A DNA stretch of 64,000 bases from Prauserella_A sp040645195 (GTDB lineage Bacteria > Actinomycetota > Actinomycetes > Mycobacteriales > Pseudonocardiaceae). The position numbers were made by a program, and so were the translations under genes. The stretch's first letter is position 1. Every line of letters begins with the position of its first letter. The stretch is from NCBI RefSeq assembly GCF_040645195.1, contig NZ_JBEYXW010000009.1, positions 110,637 through 174,636 on the forward strand. Reading direction: 5' to 3'. The notes beneath the pieces are model-generated. The model had not been told where the DNA came from, did no database searches, and was given only the letters and a program-made list of their open reading frames with translations. Below are positions 8,550 through 17,349 of the stretch, piece by piece.

Positions 8550-10574
8550 GTGGCAGACAAGACCATCGTCACGACGGAGTTCCGCGGCCGCACGGCGCTG
8601 CTAATCCTCGACAACCCACCCGTCAACACGGGGAACACCGCCCAGCGGCGGGCACTGGCCGGCGCGCTCGAAGCCCTGGCAGGCGCGGATCTGGACGGTG
8701 TGGTGATCGTCAGCGCTGGCCGGCATTTCTACGCCGGCTCCGACCTGCGCGAGTTCGACGCCGAGGTCCTGGAGTCCCCGCAGCTACCCGACATCATCGA
8801 CCTGATCGAGCGGCTGCCGGTGCCGGTGGTCGCTGCGGTCAACGGGCTCGCGTTGGGCGGCGGGTTCGAACTCGCCCTGGGCTGCGACGCCCGCATCTGC
8901 GAGCAGTCAGCCGCATTCGGCTTTCCCGAGGTCACCTTCGGTATGCTGCCGGGCGCAGGTGGCACGGTACGCACCGCGCGGCTCATCGGGGTACCGCGGA
9001 CGATCGACCTCGTCACTTCGGCCCGCCAGGTCCCCGCAACCGAAGCCCTCGAGCTGGGCCTGGTGGAGGCGGTCGTCGCGCCGGAAGACCTGGTGAACGC
9101 GGCTGTTGACCTGGCCCGCGCACGGAACGGGAAAACGCTCGCCCGTGATCGGGCTGTCCCCGACGACCAGCCCGCGGAGGTGCACGCGGTCCTCGCGAAC
9201 CTGCCGAAGCGCGCCCGGCCCAACGTGCGGCAGGCAGCCGAGACCGTCGTGCGCGGCGCCACGCTCGACGCGGCAACAGCGTTCGAGCAGGAGCGCGCAC
9301 TGTTCCACGAGCTGCGCCTCACCGAGGAAGCCCGCAACCTCCGCTACCTGTTCTTCGCCCGCCAGCGCGCGGCCAAGGCGCTCCGTAGCGAGGCGCCGCC
9401 GCGCGTCGTGCATTCGGTCGGCATCGTGGGCGCCGGAACGATGGGTGCCGCTCTCGCGCGCACGTTCGCCGCGCGGGGATTCACGGTCACCGTGGTCGAC
9501 AAGAGTCGCGATGCGCTCGCGAAGCTGAACAAGCAGATCCACACGGCGCAGTCCCTCGACGCGTTACAGGACACCGATCTGGTCATCGAGGCCGTGTTCG
9601 AGGACATGGCCGTCAAGCAGGAACTGCTGACGAAGCTGGAGCCGGTGGTACGCGCGGACACGGTGCTCGTGAGCAACACCTCCTACCTCGATCTCGACCA
9701 GATGGGCGCGGCGTTATGCCGGCCCGAGCGCTTCGCCGGGCTGCACTTCTTCAACCCACCCGACCGCAACGCGCTGGTCGAGGTCATCCGGACCGCCATG
9801 ACGGACAGCGTCACCGCCGCCACTCTCGGCAAGATCGTCGGCCGGCTCGGCAAGTCCGGTATCGCAGCCGAGGTCGGCGATGGCTTCGTCGGTAACCGGG
9901 TCTACGCGGATTACCGCAGCCAAGCGGAATTCTGCGTCGAAGACGGGGCATCTCCAGAGGAGGTCGACCGGGCCTGCGTTGAACTCGGGTTCGCGATCGG
10001 GCCGTTCGCAGTAGCAGACATGTCCGGCTTGGACATCGCATGGGCGCGGCGCAAACGGCTCGCGGCCACCCGTGACCCGCGGCAGCGCTACGTCGAGATC
10101 CCGGACCTGCTGTGCGAGGCAGGGCGGCTCGGCAAGAAGACCGGGGCGGGCTGGTACCGCTATCCCCCCGGTGCCCGTCGCGGTGAACCGGACCCCGAGG
10201 TGGCCAGGATCATCAAGGAATACCGTACAGCGAAAGGCATTGAGCCCCGCCCAGTGTCCGCGGACGGGATCCGCGACCGCGTGCTGGGTTCGATGGTCGC
10301 CGCGGCCGCGGTGATCGTCGGCAACGGGGTGGCGCGGCAGGCCTCGGACATCGACGTCGCGCTCACCGAAGGCTTCGGCTTCCCGAAGGCGCTGGGCGGA
10401 CCGTTACGTGCGCTCTCCGAGCGCCCGCCAGAGGAACTCGTTCGCGTGCTCGCGGCGGTGTACCGGACCTGCCCCATCACGTTCGCGATCCTCGAGCCCG
10501 CCGCGCGGGGCGAGGTGCCAGCGGAGGTCGGGACTGTGCTGTCTCAGGTTGACCGGAAGGAGACGCGACGATGA
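8550..10574 (+). CDS. Enoyl-CoA hydratase / 3-hydroxyacyl-CoA dehydrogenase fusion
   Basis: 674 residues in two parts. Residues ~1-270 are a crotonase domain with ASAGRHFYAGSDL, the oxyanion region GLALGGGFELALGCDAR and EVTFGMLPGAGGT (catalytic Glu candidates present). Residues ~285-660 are an NAD-dependent 3-hydroxyacyl-CoA dehydrogenase with the GIVGAGTMG dinucleotide loop and the HFFNPP catalytic-His motif. This is the FadB/FadJ architecture, slightly shorter than the usual 700-720. It performs two successive beta-oxidation steps. The GTG start has AGAGGAAGC upstream. It is the first gene of a four-gene operon: the following cyclase starts within its stop codon (ATGA). Confidence 0.92.
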   Translation: MADKTIVTTEFRGRTALLILDNPPVNTGNTAQRRALAGALEALAGADLDGVVIVSAGRHFYAGSDLREFDAEVLESPQLPDIIDLIERLPVPVVAAVNGLALGGGFELALGCDARICEQSAAFGFPEVTFGMLPGAGGTVRTARLIGVPRTIDLVTSARQVPATEALELGLVEAVVAPEDLVNAAVDLARARNGKTLARDRAVPDDQPAEVHAVLANLPKRARPNVRQAAETVVRGATLDAATAFEQERALFHELRLTEEARNLRYLFFARQRAAKALRSEAPPRVVHSVGIVGAGTMGAALARTFAARGFTVTVVDKSRDALAKLNKQIHTAQSLDALQDTDLVIEAVFEDMAVKQELLTKLEPVVRADTVLVSNTSYLDLDQMGAALCRPERFAGLHFFNPPDRNALVEVIRTAMTDSVTAATLGKIVGRLGKSGIAAEVGDGFVGNRVYADYRSQAEFCVEDGASPEEVDRACVELGFAIGPFAVADMSGLDIAWARRKRLAATRDPRQRYVEIPDLLCEAGRLGKKTGAGWYRYPPGARRGEPDPEVARIIKEYRTAKGIEPRPVSADGIRDRVLGSMVAAAAVIVGNGVARQASDIDVALTEGFGFPKALGGPLRALSERPPEELVRVLAAVYRTCPITFAILEPAARGEVPAEVGTVLSQVDRKETRR

Positions 10575-11422
10575 GCGGAACGACGGTGCCTCAGCCGTGG
10601 GGAGGCGCGGTCTGGGAGGGCGCGACCACCTGGCCGGAACGCGGTGCGGCCAGGGCGTACGACCTGGCCGTGCGCATGGAACACGGGATGACCCACCACG
10701 CCGCGCATCCACCGTTCTCCTACGCGCTCATCAAGAAGCACGGCGAGCACAACTACCCGGGCGGCATCTCCAGCGCGATGGAGTTGCTGACGCTGCCCGG
10801 ACATTGCGGCACCCACGTCGACTCCCTCGGCCACATCTCGCTCAACGGCTGCATCTACGGTGATCGTCCGATCGGCGAGCATCAGTCGTGGACCGAAGGC
10901 GTGGAGATCGGGTCCGTCGAGGAGCTGCCCCCGCTCGTCGGCCCGGGCCATCTCGTCGACGGCGAGGAGCTCTTCGGCCGCGAACTATCCAGTGCGGACG
11001 GTTTTGGCGCGCCGGAGCTGGAGCGGTGGTTCGCCGACCGTCCCGCGCCGGGTCCGGGCTCGATCGTGCTGCTCCGCACCGGCTACATGAAGCACTGGAC
11101 CGACCCGGAGCGTTACCTCGGGGTGGGCCTCGGCCTTCCAGGGCTATCCCTCTCCGGTGCTCGCTGGCTGTCCGAACACGGCGTGCTCGCCGTCGGCGGG
11201 GACACCGCCAGTTTCGAACACAAGCCACGGTGGACTGTCCCGGCGCTCGACGTCCACGTGCACCTGCTGGTGAAGTCCGCGATTCCCATCATGGAGTCGG
11301 TCTACCTGGAAGGGCTGGCTGCGGACCGCGTGTACGACGGCTTCTTCTTCGTCGCGTCGGCGCTGCGGATCAAGGGCGGGACCGGCTCACCGATCCGCCC
11401 GCTCGCCTTCGTGCCCGCCTGA
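10571..11422 (+). CDS. Cyclase family protein (metal-dependent hydrolase)
   Basis: 283 residues. The motif PGHCGTHVDSLGH is the metal-binding HxGTHxDxxxH signature of the cyclase/kynurenine-formamidase-like family (PF04199). The C-terminal AVGGDTASFEHKP region also fits. In catabolic operons such proteins usually hydrolyse amides, lactones or cyclic diketones; the exact reaction here is unknown. It overlaps the previous gene by 4 bases and is followed by two acyl-CoA dehydrogenases, so it probably acts on a ring-derived intermediate of the same pathway (inference). Confidence 0.85.
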   Translation: MSGTTVPQPWGGAVWEGATTWPERGAARAYDLAVRMEHGMTHHAAHPPFSYALIKKHGEHNYPGGISSAMELLTLPGHCGTHVDSLGHISLNGCIYGDRPIGEHQSWTEGVEIGSVEELPPLVGPGHLVDGEELFGRELSSADGFGAPELERWFADRPAPGPGSIVLLRTGYMKHWTDPERYLGVGLGLPGLSLSGARWLSEHGVLAVGGDTASFEHKPRWTVPALDVHVHLLVKSAIPIMESVYLEGLAADRVYDGFFFVASALRIKGGTGSPIRPLAFVPA

Positions 11423-11455
11423 CCGGGTCCGCTCACCGCCAAGGAGACCTTCTCC

Positions 11456-12670
11456 ATGACCACCACCGACCCTGTCCGGAGAACCAGCGCGCTCGGCCAC
11501 GCCCCGCTGTCGCGACGGGTGCTGGGACCGGAAAACGGCGCCGTTCCCTTCGAGCACCCGTTCCGTGCGGAGTTCGCGAGCTGGCTCGACTGCCACGCGC
11601 CCACCGAACCGGAACCCGCGCACGAGGACGAGCGCTTCGCGCACCGGCGCGCATGGCAGGCGACTATGCACGCCGGCGGCTGGGCCGGGCTGACTTGGCC
11701 GGCCGAGTACGGCGGCCGCGGTGAGGGTCCCCTCGTGCAGCTCATGGCCTATGAGGAACTCGCGCTGCACCGGGCACCCGAACCGGCCAACACACCCGGG
11801 ATGATCCTCCTGGGACCGACGCTGATGCTGCTGGGCACCGACGAGCTGAAGGAGCGGTTCCTCCCCCGCATCCTCAGCGGCGCGGACCTGTATTGCCAGG
11901 GTTTCTCCGAGCCCGACTCCGGTTCGGACCTCGCGTCGCTGCGCACCCGCGCCCGCCGGGATCGGTCGACCGGTGACTGGGCGATTGACGGCCAGAAGAT
12001 CTGGACCACCTTCGCCGACCGTGCCGACTACTGTTTCGTGCTGGCACGCACCGACCCGGATTCCCGGCGGCACAGGGGATTGACGCTGTTGATCTGCCCG
12101 ATGGATCAGCCGAGGGTGTCCGTGCGGCCGATCCGGCAGATCAGCGGCGACCGCGAGTTCAGCGAGGTGTTCTTCGACGACGCGCGGGTCCCCGCCGGCT
12201 GGGTCGTCGGTGAACCGGGCGCGGGATGGCACGCCGCAATGACACTGTTCCAGTTCGAACGCGGCGATCCCGGCTACACCGACCACGCGCGCCTGCTCGT
12301 GGAACTCGCTGACATCCGGACGACGCTCGCCGCCGCGGCACTCTCCCCCGCGGCGGCCGCCGACATCCGCGCACGAGCGACCTCGTTGTGGTTGCGATGC
12401 CAGGAACTCCGTGCACTCAACGTCCGCCTCGCGGTGCTCGCCGAGCAAGGCCGACCGATCGCGGAAACCGGTTCGGTGACCAACCTCGTCTGGGGCGAGC
12501 TCGCCAAGGACGTCGCCGACCTCAACGGGGACGTCGCAGACCTCGCCGGCCGGGACGTGGCCGCCGCGATTCACCACCGACTCGCGTGCCGCGCCAAGTC
12601 GATCTATTCCGGCACAACGGAGATCCAGCGGACGATCATCGCCGAACGGCTCCTCGGGCTGCCGCGCTGA
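11456..12670 (+). CDS. Acyl-CoA dehydrogenase, larger subunit
   Basis: 404 residues. Visible family segments are GFSEPDSGSDLASL (FAD/substrate site), DGQKIWTTFADRADYCFVL and the C-terminal YSGTTEIQRTIIAERLLGLPR. It inserts an alpha-beta double bond into an acyl-CoA. AAGGAG lies 10 bases before the ATG. It is followed 23 bases later by a shorter acyl-CoA dehydrogenase. In mycobacterial steroid side-chain catabolism such adjacent long/short pairs form alpha2beta2 enzymes with one active site per dimer; the same is likely here. Confidence 0.9.
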   Translation: MTTTDPVRRTSALGHAPLSRRVLGPENGAVPFEHPFRAEFASWLDCHAPTEPEPAHEDERFAHRRAWQATMHAGGWAGLTWPAEYGGRGEGPLVQLMAYEELALHRAPEPANTPGMILLGPTLMLLGTDELKERFLPRILSGADLYCQGFSEPDSGSDLASLRTRARRDRSTGDWAIDGQKIWTTFADRADYCFVLARTDPDSRRHRGLTLLICPMDQPRVSVRPIRQISGDREFSEVFFDDARVPAGWVVGEPGAGWHAAMTLFQFERGDPGYTDHARLLVELADIRTTLAAAALSPAAAADIRARATSLWLRCQELRALNVRLAVLAEQGRPIAETGSVTNLVWGELAKDVADLNGDVADLAGRDVAAAIHHRLACRAKSIYSGTTEIQRTIIAERLLGLPR

Positions 12671-12693
12671 CAGACCACAGAAGGAGCACAACG

Positions 12694-13755
12694 ATGCTGA
12701 CCGAACCACTGACCGATGAGGACACCGTAGCGATCGCCGAAGTGGTCCGTCGTTTCCTCACCGAACGGTGCCCAACCGAGCGCGTGCGACGGCTGGCGAC
12801 GACCGACGACGGCTACGACCCCGCGGACTTCGCCGAGATGGCGGAGATGGGCTGGGCCGCGCTGGCACTGTCCGACGAGGACGGTGGCGCAGGGTACGGG
12901 CCGCCACAGCTGGCGGCGCTGTTCGAGGAGTCGGGACGTGCGCTGGGCTCAGGGCCCCTGCTCGCCTCCGCCGGTTTCGCCCTGCCTGTGCTGACGGCGT
13001 GCGACGATCCCGTTGCGACCGAGCTGGTCAGCGCGCTCGCGACCGGGGAGCGGATCGCCACGCTCGTGTACGCGCCGTTGACCGTCTCCGCGGGTGACAC
13101 CCTCACCGGGACAGCCCGGCGGGTGCTCGACGGCACCACCGCCGACATCCTCGTTGTCGTCGCCGGAGATCAGGTGTTCGTGGTCGATCCGGGCGGCGAG
13201 GGCGTCCGGATCGACCGGTCACCGTGCGCCGACGACACCCGCCGCGTCGCGGAGGTCCGGTTCGCCGGCGCGCCCGCGACACGGCTGGACCTCGGCTCGC
13301 CGGACCGGTTGCGGCGAGGGCTGTCCGCCGCCGATATCTATCTCGCGGCCTCCCTCGTTGGCGGCGCCGGCCGGGCGCTGGAGATGACGCTGGAGTATCT
13401 ACGGACCCGGCACCAGTTCGGTAAGCCCATCGGCTCGTTCCAGGCGCTGAAACACCGGTGCGCGGACGCCGCGGTCGCGGTGTCGCTGGCACGCGAGCTG
13501 GTGCACGGTGCTGCGGCGCTCGTGTCAGACGGGCCGATCGACGAGCTGACGGTAGCGGCTACGAGTGCACTCGTGCGCGCGGCGGGCTGCGCCCAGCGCA
13601 TGACCGGCGAGGCGATCCAGTTGTACGGCGGGATCGGCTTCACCGACGAGCACGACATAGGGCTGTACTATCGCCGCGCCCTCGCCGACCGTGACCTCCG
13701 CGGACCGATCGTCGAACGCGCGGCGGAGCTGTCCCGCGCCCTCGGCTTCAGTTGA
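12694..13755 (+). CDS. Acyl-CoA dehydrogenase, smaller subunit
   Basis: 353 residues, short for the family. It has the N-terminal helical part (..DPADFAEMAEMGWAALALSDEDGGAGYGP), the QFGKPIGSFQALKHRCAD segment and ..QLYGGIGFTDEHDIGLYYRRA near the C-terminus, but lacks the GTTEIQR motif that its partner has. It is thus probably the partner subunit of the preceding gene in a heteromeric dehydrogenase. The ATG at 12694 has AAGGAG 8 bases upstream; longer upstream in-frame extensions run through the previous gene and are not real. Last gene of the beta-oxidation operon. Confidence 0.87.
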   Translation: MLTEPLTDEDTVAIAEVVRRFLTERCPTERVRRLATTDDGYDPADFAEMAEMGWAALALSDEDGGAGYGPPQLAALFEESGRALGSGPLLASAGFALPVLTACDDPVATELVSALATGERIATLVYAPLTVSAGDTLTGTARRVLDGTTADILVVVAGDQVFVVDPGGEGVRIDRSPCADDTRRVAEVRFAGAPATRLDLGSPDRLRRGLSAADIYLAASLVGGAGRALEMTLEYLRTRHQFGKPIGSFQALKHRCADAAVAVSLARELVHGAAALVSDGPIDELTVAATSALVRAAGCAQRMTGEAIQLYGGIGFTDEHDIGLYYRRALADRDLRGPIVERAAELSRALGFS

Positions 13756-13760
13756 TTACT

Positions 13761-13774
13761 CAAACGATCGTTTG
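13761..13774. promoter_or_regulatory. Perfect 14-bp palindrome upstream of the amidohydrolase operon
   Basis: CAAACGATCGTTTG, a perfect inverted repeat right after the beta-oxidation operon and about 100 bases before the amidohydrolase gene. It shares the CAAACG core with the sites at 7489 and 8499. Confidence 0.6.
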
Positions 13775-13841
13775 TCCAACAACTTCCTCTTCTTTATCAC
13801 TGTAGGCGTTGACACTCACCCCGGAACGAGTGAATATAACC

Positions 13842-13858
13842 AGACAATCGGTTGGTTC
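13842..13858. promoter_or_regulatory. Second operator-like site before the amidohydrolase
   Basis: AGACAATCGGTTGGTTC contains CAATCGGTTGGT, close to half of the consensus; it sits 20 bases before the ATG at 13877, where bound protein would block initiation. Confidence 0.5.
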
Positions 13859-13876
13859 TCTAGCTGGGAGTGTTCA

Positions 13877-14977
13877 ATGTGGAACGGCCAGTATGTGATC
13901 GACACCGTGCTACACGCCTTCAATCTCGACGAGAGCAACTTCGCGGTTGACGGTCACGCGCGACCGATCGCCGAGCTGACCTACAACCTCACGCAGACGG
14001 GCCTCCCGTCGGGCTATCCCCTCTCGCGCGCGGCGCTCCTGCGGGACTGGCCGGTCCACGACGTCGCCGCCATGACCTTCGGCGAGAGCGAGACCGACTT
14101 CGCGGTGTACCACCCCACGCCGATCTTCGCCTTCTCCGACGGCATGTCCTCCGCAGACAAGGCCGTGGAGATCCTCGAGAGGTACCCGGACCGGATGCTC
14201 GGCGCGTATGTGGCCCTCGACCCGCTCACCGGCAAGGAAGCCTTGGCAGAGCTCGACCGCCGCTGCGCGCAGTACCGGCCGCTCGGCGTCAAGCTGTACC
14301 CGACCAGCTGGCGGGGAGACACCGTCGCGACCTGGCGGATGGACGACCCGCAGATCGCGTTCCCGATCTACGAAGCGGCCGCCGAGCGGGGCATCAGGAC
14401 CATTGCGGTACACAAGGCAGTGCCGCTCGGCCCGGCTCCGACCGGTCCCTCCTTCCACCCCGGGGACGTCGAGGGCGCAGCGGCGGCCTTCCCGGAACTG
14501 AACTTCGAGATCGTGCACGGCGGTGCGGCCTTCACCGAGGAGACCGCCTGGCTGCTCGGCCGCTACGAGAACATCTACGTCAACCTCGAGACGCTCACCG
14601 TCCTCATGCTCAAGCGCCCTGACATGTTCGCCCGCCTGGTCATCGGCATGTGCCATGTCGGTGGCGCACCGGTTCTCGACCGAATGGTCTGGTCCTCGGG
14701 TGCGATGCAGGTCCACCCGCGACTGTGCCTCGAGGTCTTCGAGGATGTGAAGTTCCCGGACTCGCTACGCGCCGAGTACGGCCTCTTCAGCCAGATTCCC
14801 GAGGTGACCCAAGGACAGAAGAACAACATCCTCGGCAGCAACTACGCGCGGATGCACGGCATCGACATCGAAGCCAGGCTGGCAGCGATCGCCGGCGACG
14901 AGTTCTCCCGTGCCGCGGGCACGCCACTGCCGGCGCCGTTCTCCACCACCTCCGTCGCCGGCCAGGTGATCTCGTGA
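13877..14977 (+). CDS. Amidohydrolase family protein
   Basis: 366 residues of the amidohydrolase-2 (PF04909) type, a TIM barrel. Likely metal/catalytic segments are VDGHARP near the N-terminus, GVKLYP and IAVHKAVPLG in the middle and EIVHGGAAF further on; the first motif is DGH rather than a full DxHxH. GGGAG precedes the ATG at 13877; the longer open frame upstream runs through the preceding gene and the two operators, so it is rejected. It overlaps the following DUF59 gene (GTGA). As I recall, an amidohydrolase next to a DUF59 protein is a recurring pair in soluble di-iron (propane-type) monooxygenase operons, but no such monooxygenase is present here. Confidence 0.78.
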   Translation: MWNGQYVIDTVLHAFNLDESNFAVDGHARPIAELTYNLTQTGLPSGYPLSRAALLRDWPVHDVAAMTFGESETDFAVYHPTPIFAFSDGMSSADKAVEILERYPDRMLGAYVALDPLTGKEALAELDRRCAQYRPLGVKLYPTSWRGDTVATWRMDDPQIAFPIYEAAAERGIRTIAVHKAVPLGPAPTGPSFHPGDVEGAAAAFPELNFEIVHGGAAFTEETAWLLGRYENIYVNLETLTVLMLKRPDMFARLVIGMCHVGGAPVLDRMVWSSGAMQVHPRLCLEVFEDVKFPDSLRAEYGLFSQIPEVTQGQKNNILGSNYARMHGIDIEARLAAIAGDEFSRAAGTPLPAPFSTTSVAGQVIS

Positions 14978-15348
14978 CATCCGCACTGCCGTCGCATGCC
15001 GAGGTGCTGGCCGCGCTGGAGGATGTCATCGACCCGTGCAGCGTCGCGACCGGAATGCCGCTGAGCCTGCCGGGCATGGGGCTGGTCAAGGACATCGAGA
15101 TCGAGTCGGGCACTGTCACCGTCCACATGCGACTCAGCTCCCCCGGATGCTACATGCTGGGATTCTTCACCGACGAGATCACCGACCGGGTGACAAGGCT
15201 GCGCGGCATCACCTCCGTGAAGGTCACCTTCGACGAAGGTCTTGACTGGGACCCCTCGTTCATCCGGGCCGAGGAAGCGCAGCGCCGGCGCCGCAAGTTC
15301 CTCGCGCTCGAGGTCGCCGCTCGGGTGGCACGGCGGGCGCCGGTATGA
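14974..15348 (+). CDS. DUF59/MIP18-type metal-sulfur cluster assembly protein
   Basis: 124 residues. The N-terminus EVLAALEDVIDPCSVATGMPLSLPGMGLVKDIEI and the MRLSSPGCYMLGFFTDEI segment with a conserved Cys match the PaaD/SufT (DUF59) family, which helps insert Fe-S or other metal centres into partner enzymes. The GTG at 14974 overlaps the stop of the amidohydrolase; the stop overlaps the next SDR start (ATGA at 15345). Its client should be a metalloenzyme of the same pathway, but none is encoded nearby. Confidence 0.8.
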   Translation: MTSALPSHAEVLAALEDVIDPCSVATGMPLSLPGMGLVKDIEIESGTVTVHMRLSSPGCYMLGFFTDEITDRVTRLRGITSVKVTFDEGLDWDPSFIRAEEAQRRRRKFLALEVAARVARRAPV

Positions 15349-16181
15349 GCGGGCGGGTCGCCGGCAAAGTGGCCCTGGTGACCGGCGCGGCACGGGGCCA
15401 GGGCCGCGCCCACGCCATCCGCCTCGCGGAAGAAGGTGCCGATGTCATTGCGCTCGACGCGGACAAGCAGATCGAGGGCATGGTCTACCCCACCGGCACT
15501 GCCACGGAACTGGCCGAGACCGCGCGGCTCGTCGAGGCCACGGACCGTCGCGTCGTCACCGGCCGGGTCGACGTCCGTGACGCCGCTGCGCTGAAATCCG
15601 TCGTCGATGCCGCGGTCACCGAACTGGGCGGGCTGGACATCGTCGTCGCCAACGCCGGGATCGCCGGCCTGCCGTTCGAAGCGCACGCGATACCCGACAC
15701 CGTGTGGCAGCAGATGATCGACATCAACCTCACCGGGGTGTGGCACACCGTCAAGGCCGGCACGCCACATCTGCTTGCCGGCGGGCGGGGCGGGTCGATC
15801 GTGCTCATCAGCTCGGCCGCCGGCCTCCGGGCGTACGCGAACATCGCGCACTACGTGGCGGCCAAGCACGGCGTCGTCGGGCTGATGCGCACCCTCGCGG
15901 TGGAGCTGGCGCCACACGGGATCCGGGCCAACAGCATCCACCCGACGCAGGTCAACACCCCGATGATCAACAACCCGAAGACCTACGAGCTGTTCTGTCC
16001 CGGCGTCGAGAACCCGACCGTCGAGGACTTCCTGCCGGTGTCGCAGGCGATGAATGCGCTGCCGACACCTTGGGTCGAGCCCGTCGACGTGAGCAACGCG
16101 GTGTTGTTCCTGGCGTCCGACGAGGCCCGTTTCATCACCGGCGCGACGCTTCCTGTCGACGCGGGCTGCCTGGTCAAGTGA
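15345..16181 (+). CDS. Mycofactocin-coupled short-chain dehydrogenase
   Basis: 278 residues. The Rossmann motif is GAARGQGRAHAI, followed by an insertion (..DKQIEGMVYPTGTATELAETARLVEATDRR..) that is the hallmark of the mycofactocin-associated SDR subgroup, whose NAD stays bound and passes electrons to mycofactocin. NAGI, the Ser in LISSAAGL, and YVAAKHG (Tyr-x-x-x-Lys) complete the catalytic set. It probably oxidises a secondary alcohol intermediate. Closely similar proteins are encoded at 33412 and 34288. Fourth-base overlap with the DUF59 gene indicates coupling. Confidence 0.88.
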   Translation: MSGRVAGKVALVTGAARGQGRAHAIRLAEEGADVIALDADKQIEGMVYPTGTATELAETARLVEATDRRVVTGRVDVRDAAALKSVVDAAVTELGGLDIVVANAGIAGLPFEAHAIPDTVWQQMIDINLTGVWHTVKAGTPHLLAGGRGGSIVLISSAAGLRAYANIAHYVAAKHGVVGLMRTLAVELAPHGIRANSIHPTQVNTPMINNPKTYELFCPGVENPTVEDFLPVSQAMNALPTPWVEPVDVSNAVLFLASDEARFITGATLPVDAGCLVK

Positions 16182-16209
16182 CCACTCCAAGTTCAGTGGA
16201 GGAACAACG

Positions 16210-17349
16210 ATGTTCTCGCTCCGAAACACATTCCGGGGGTGCGCGGCCGCCCTCAGCTTGGTGCTGACCCTCGCCGGCTGCTCCAGCGAGGGCGGTGGCA
16301 ATGGGGCGACACCGGCCGCCGCCACCGGAGCCGCCGCCGACGCCGTCGCAGCCGCCTCGAAGAAGGTCGAGGAATACTCGTCGGCAGCGCAGCAGTTCCC
16401 GGTGCCCACGGAGTCATTCGACCCCGGCCAGGGCAAGGCCGCGGTCATCGCGTTCGGGTCCTCCGTCGAGGTCGTGCAGCAGAACGCAGCGCGATCCGTC
16501 GACGCGTTCAAGGCCATGGGCTGGGACGTCACGGGACCGCTGGACGGTCAGTTCTCGCCGCCCGTCATCGGCGGTCTGGTCGACAGTGCCGTCCAGGAGG
16601 GCGCCCGTGCCATCGTGCTCACCTCCGTTAACATCGAGGACACCGGCGAAGCGATCAAGAACGCGCTGCGCGCCGGCGTCACGGTCTCCTGCGTCATGTG
16701 CCCGCTGAACCATGAGTATGCCGACCTCGGCGTCCTCTACGCGACCGTCGACTTCGAGGCAGAGGGGCAGATTCTGGGCTGGTATCTGATCGAGCGCTCC
16801 CAGGGCTCCGGCACCGTGGTGAACACCGTCGACCCGGGCTCCAGGGCGACGGTCAACCGCGCCGCCGGTGTCAGGTCGATAGTCCAGCAGCACTGCCCCG
16901 GCTGCCGCGTGCTCGACGACCTCGTGATCCCGTCGGCGGACATCGCGCAGCCCGGACCTCCCCAGTGGAGCGCGTTCCTCAGCGCCCACCCGGACGGGAT
17001 CACCGACGCCGTCGGCATGGCCGACGTGCTCGGGGTGCCGATGGCCAAGACCCTGACCGACGTGGGCCGCACCGACGTCGCGATCACGGGATACGACGCC
17101 GACCCAGAGGCGCTGCACATGATCGGAGCCGGCAACACGCCGTACTCGGCCACGGTCGCCCTGCCCTACCACTGGGCCGACTGGGCGGGCGCGGACCTGG
17201 CCGCGCGGAAGGTCGCCGGCGTCGCCACCTACGACGCGACCAAGCTCCCCGTGCGCCTGCTCACGGCGAAGGACGCCGGAAACTTCTCCGAGTTCACCCC
17301 CGAGGGCGACTGGCAGGCCGCGTTCAAGGGTCTCTGGGGCATCAGGTGA
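16210..17349 (+). CDS. ABC transporter substrate-binding lipoprotein
   Basis: 379 residues with a lipoprotein signal peptide (n-region FSLRNTFRG, hydrophobic core, lipobox LAGC, Cys ~23) then a low-complexity linker. The mature domain (AAVIAFGSSVEVVQQNA.., ..AIVLTSVNIEDTGEAI..) is the periplasmic-binding fold of sugar/autoinducer-2-type ABC importers. The GGAGGAACAACG ribosome site lies before the ATG. It is encoded with its ATPase and permease, giving a complete importer. Because it follows catabolic enzymes in one operon, the ligand is probably the pathway substrate rather than a sugar (inference). Confidence 0.85.
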   Translation: MFSLRNTFRGCAAALSLVLTLAGCSSEGGGNGATPAAATGAAADAVAAASKKVEEYSSAAQQFPVPTESFDPGQGKAAVIAFGSSVEVVQQNAARSVDAFKAMGWDVTGPLDGQFSPPVIGGLVDSAVQEGARAIVLTSVNIEDTGEAIKNALRAGVTVSCVMCPLNHEYADLGVLYATVDFEAEGQILGWYLIERSQGSGTVVNTVDPGSRATVNRAAGVRSIVQQHCPGCRVLDDLVIPSADIAQPGPPQWSAFLSAHPDGITDAVGMADVLGVPMAKTLTDVGRTDVAITGYDADPEALHMIGAGNTPYSATVALPYHWADWAGADLAARKVAGVATYDATKLPVRLLTAKDAGNFSEFTPEGDWQAAFKGLWGIR

